Below, piece by piece: positions 12,579 through 13,181 of a stretch of 13,181 bases of DNA (positions are counted from its first letter, which is position 1; each line of letters opens with the position of its first letter). The notes under the pieces are model-generated. The model did not search any database and was not told where the DNA came from. It saw only the letters and a program-made list of their open reading frames with translations. Position numbers and translations under genes: made by a program. Source of the stretch: Haloarculaceae archaeon (lineage in GTDB: Archaea > Halobacteriota > Halobacteria > Halobacteriales > Haloarculaceae); NCBI GenBank assembly GCA_018609945.1, contig JAHENO010000075.1, positions 1-13,181 of the forward strand, given 5' to 3'.

Positions 12579-12584
12579 GGAGGG
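12579..12584 (+). promoter_or_regulatory. Shine-Dalgarno site of the protease gene
   Basis: GGAGGG ends 7 nt before the ATG at 12592 and complements the archaeal 16S rRNA 3' end (CCUCC). It fixes the start and contrasts with the leaderless neighbours. Confidence 0.7.
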
Positions 12585-12591
12585 AACCGAG

Positions 12592-13181
12592 ATGACAGAG
12601 TACGTCTCGCGTCGGTCGGTGTTGCAGGCCGCGGGTGCTCTCTCCGGGTTCGGTGCTTTGACCGCCCGTTCGGCGGCCTCGGAAGAGCCAGCACCGTTCG
12701 TTGTCGGCACCAGTTCACCCGCTGCCGACCGCGCCGCCCGGTCGCAGGCCGCATCCGTGTACCGAGAACTCGACTTCGGCGACATCGGCCGTGCGATTGC
12801 CGGGCGGTTCAGTTCCCAGGCGCGTGACTCTCTCCAGGACCGGGACGATGTCCGGTACGTCGAACCCGACGACGAGGTGCTGGCACTCGGAGAGACACTT
12901 CCCTGGGGTATCGACCGCGTCGACGCCGACGTGGCCCACGATAACGAGGAGACCGGCGCCGGTGGGGACATCGCCATCATCGATACCGGGATCGACAGCG
13001 ACCACCCCGACCTGGAGGGCAACCTCGGAGAGGGGTACGCCGTCGAAACCTGTTCCGGATCGAACTGTAATAGCGAGTGGGACGACGACAACGACCACGG
13101 AACCCACTGCGCAGGAATCGCCGACGCGGTGAACAATTCAGAGGGCGTAATCGGCGTGAGTACCGAGGCGACGCTGCACGC
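12592..13181 (+). CDS. Tat-exported subtilisin-like serine protease (halolysin type), 3' end outside window
   Basis: The first 196 codons of a secreted subtilase (peptidase S8) run off the right edge. The Tat signal is SRRSVLQAAGALSGFGAL (residues 6-23), as in halolysins, which are exported folded. Residues ~33-98 are an inhibitor-like propeptide (FVVGTS..., RFSSQARDSL, DVRYVEPDDEV). The mature enzyme probably starts near LPWGIDRVDAD. Catalytic Asp is D131 in IAIIDTGID and catalytic His is H169 in DDNDHGTHCAGI; the serine and oxyanion residues lie outside. C154 and C159 in CSGSNC may form a disulfide, and C173 beside the active site is a further cysteine. Role: extracellular protein degradation. 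The start is set by a good Shine-Dalgarno site. A long AT-rich, repeat-bearing upstream region suggests regulated expression. Confidence 0.92.
   Translation, partial: MTEYVSRRSVLQAAGALSGFGALTARSAASEEPAPFVVGTSSPAADRAARSQAASVYRELDFGDIGRAIAGRFSSQARDSLQDRDDVRYVEPDDEVLALGETLPWGIDRVDADVAHDNEETGAGGDIAIIDTGIDSDHPDLEGNLGEGYAVETCSGSNCNSEWDDDNDHGTHCAGIADAVNNSEGVIGVSTEATLH

Larger units (their letters stand above)
12022..12591. other. 570-nt intergenic region with AT-rich tract
   Basis: This is the longest gene-free stretch here, between the divergent trkA-like and protease genes. 12054-12140 is GC-rich with an inverted repeat (AGTTGCC at 12087-12093, GGCAACT at 12122-12128). From about 12150 the composition shifts to far more A/T than elsewhere, peaking at 12331-12470. 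A bulged hairpin (12252-12259 with 12271-12279) and three degenerate tandem repeats lie inside. No open frame in it has haloarchaeal codon bias, and I recognise no IS fragment, tRNA or ORB-type origin repeat. Confidence 0.6.

Noticed and set aside
12022..12591. Replication origin
   Set aside because: The region is AT-rich with repeats, but no orc1/cdc6 gene is adjacent and the repeats do not look like haloarchaeal ORB sequences.

Overview
The window is chromosomal DNA of a halophilic archaeon (class Halobacteria). The reasons are very high G+C with strong third-position G/C bias, acidic Asp/Glu-rich proteins, several families known mainly from haloarchaea, twin-arginine exported proteins, and AT-rich TATA-like boxes about 26-31 nt upstream of nearly every start codon, which implies leaderless mRNAs. 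The genus cannot be fixed from the sequence. About 15 genes are visible. Most are single-gene units in divergent or convergent pairs, so this looks mainly like core genome rather than a genomic island.

Layout. 1-459 (-): 5' part of a ParA/MinD-like protein with a degenerate P-loop, divergent from a nitrilase (538-1596, +). The nitrilase converges on a sepF-HIT gene pair (2446-1657, -); the junction holds a direct repeat and a hairpin. Upstream of sepF is a PUA-domain RNA-binding protein (2999-2520, -), divergent from a small zinc-binding protein (3133-3414, +). Next is a two-gene ABC-2 exporter (3507-5287, +; ATP-binding protein and permease overlapping by 4 nt). It converges, across two hairpins, on two haloarchaeal conserved genes (DUF5611-like, 5872-5480; two-zinc-module DUF7093-like, 6669-5959; both -). 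A small winged-helix protein (6823-7116, +) faces a rhodanese-metallo-beta-lactamase fusion (8398-7223, -) that resembles persulfide dioxygenases. A helical conserved protein (8533-9162, +) converges on a DUF6663-like protein (9859-9254, -), and an 82-nt nested palindrome lies exactly between them. A Tat-exported beta-propeller lipoprotein (9971-11284, +) converges on a TrkA/RCK potassium regulator (12021-11353, -). A 570-nt, relatively AT-rich gap with three degenerate ~30-bp tandem repeats then leads to the start of a secreted subtilisin-like protease (12592 to window end, +).

How they work together. Only three groupings are supported by spacing: sepF-HIT, the ABC exporter pair, and possibly the two zinc/DUF genes in tandem. 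SepF is the archaeal membrane anchor of FtsZ. The nitrilase, the Rhd-MBL protein and the potassium regulator appear to be independent metabolic or homeostatic genes. No CRISPR array, tRNA, rRNA or intact insertion sequence is visible. The most unusual structures are non-coding: the palindrome at 9162-9243, the repeat/hairpin at 1591-1660, and the repeat tract at 12338-12427 in front of the only gene here with a Shine-Dalgarno sequence. I found no convincing new multi-gene defence or metabolic system.
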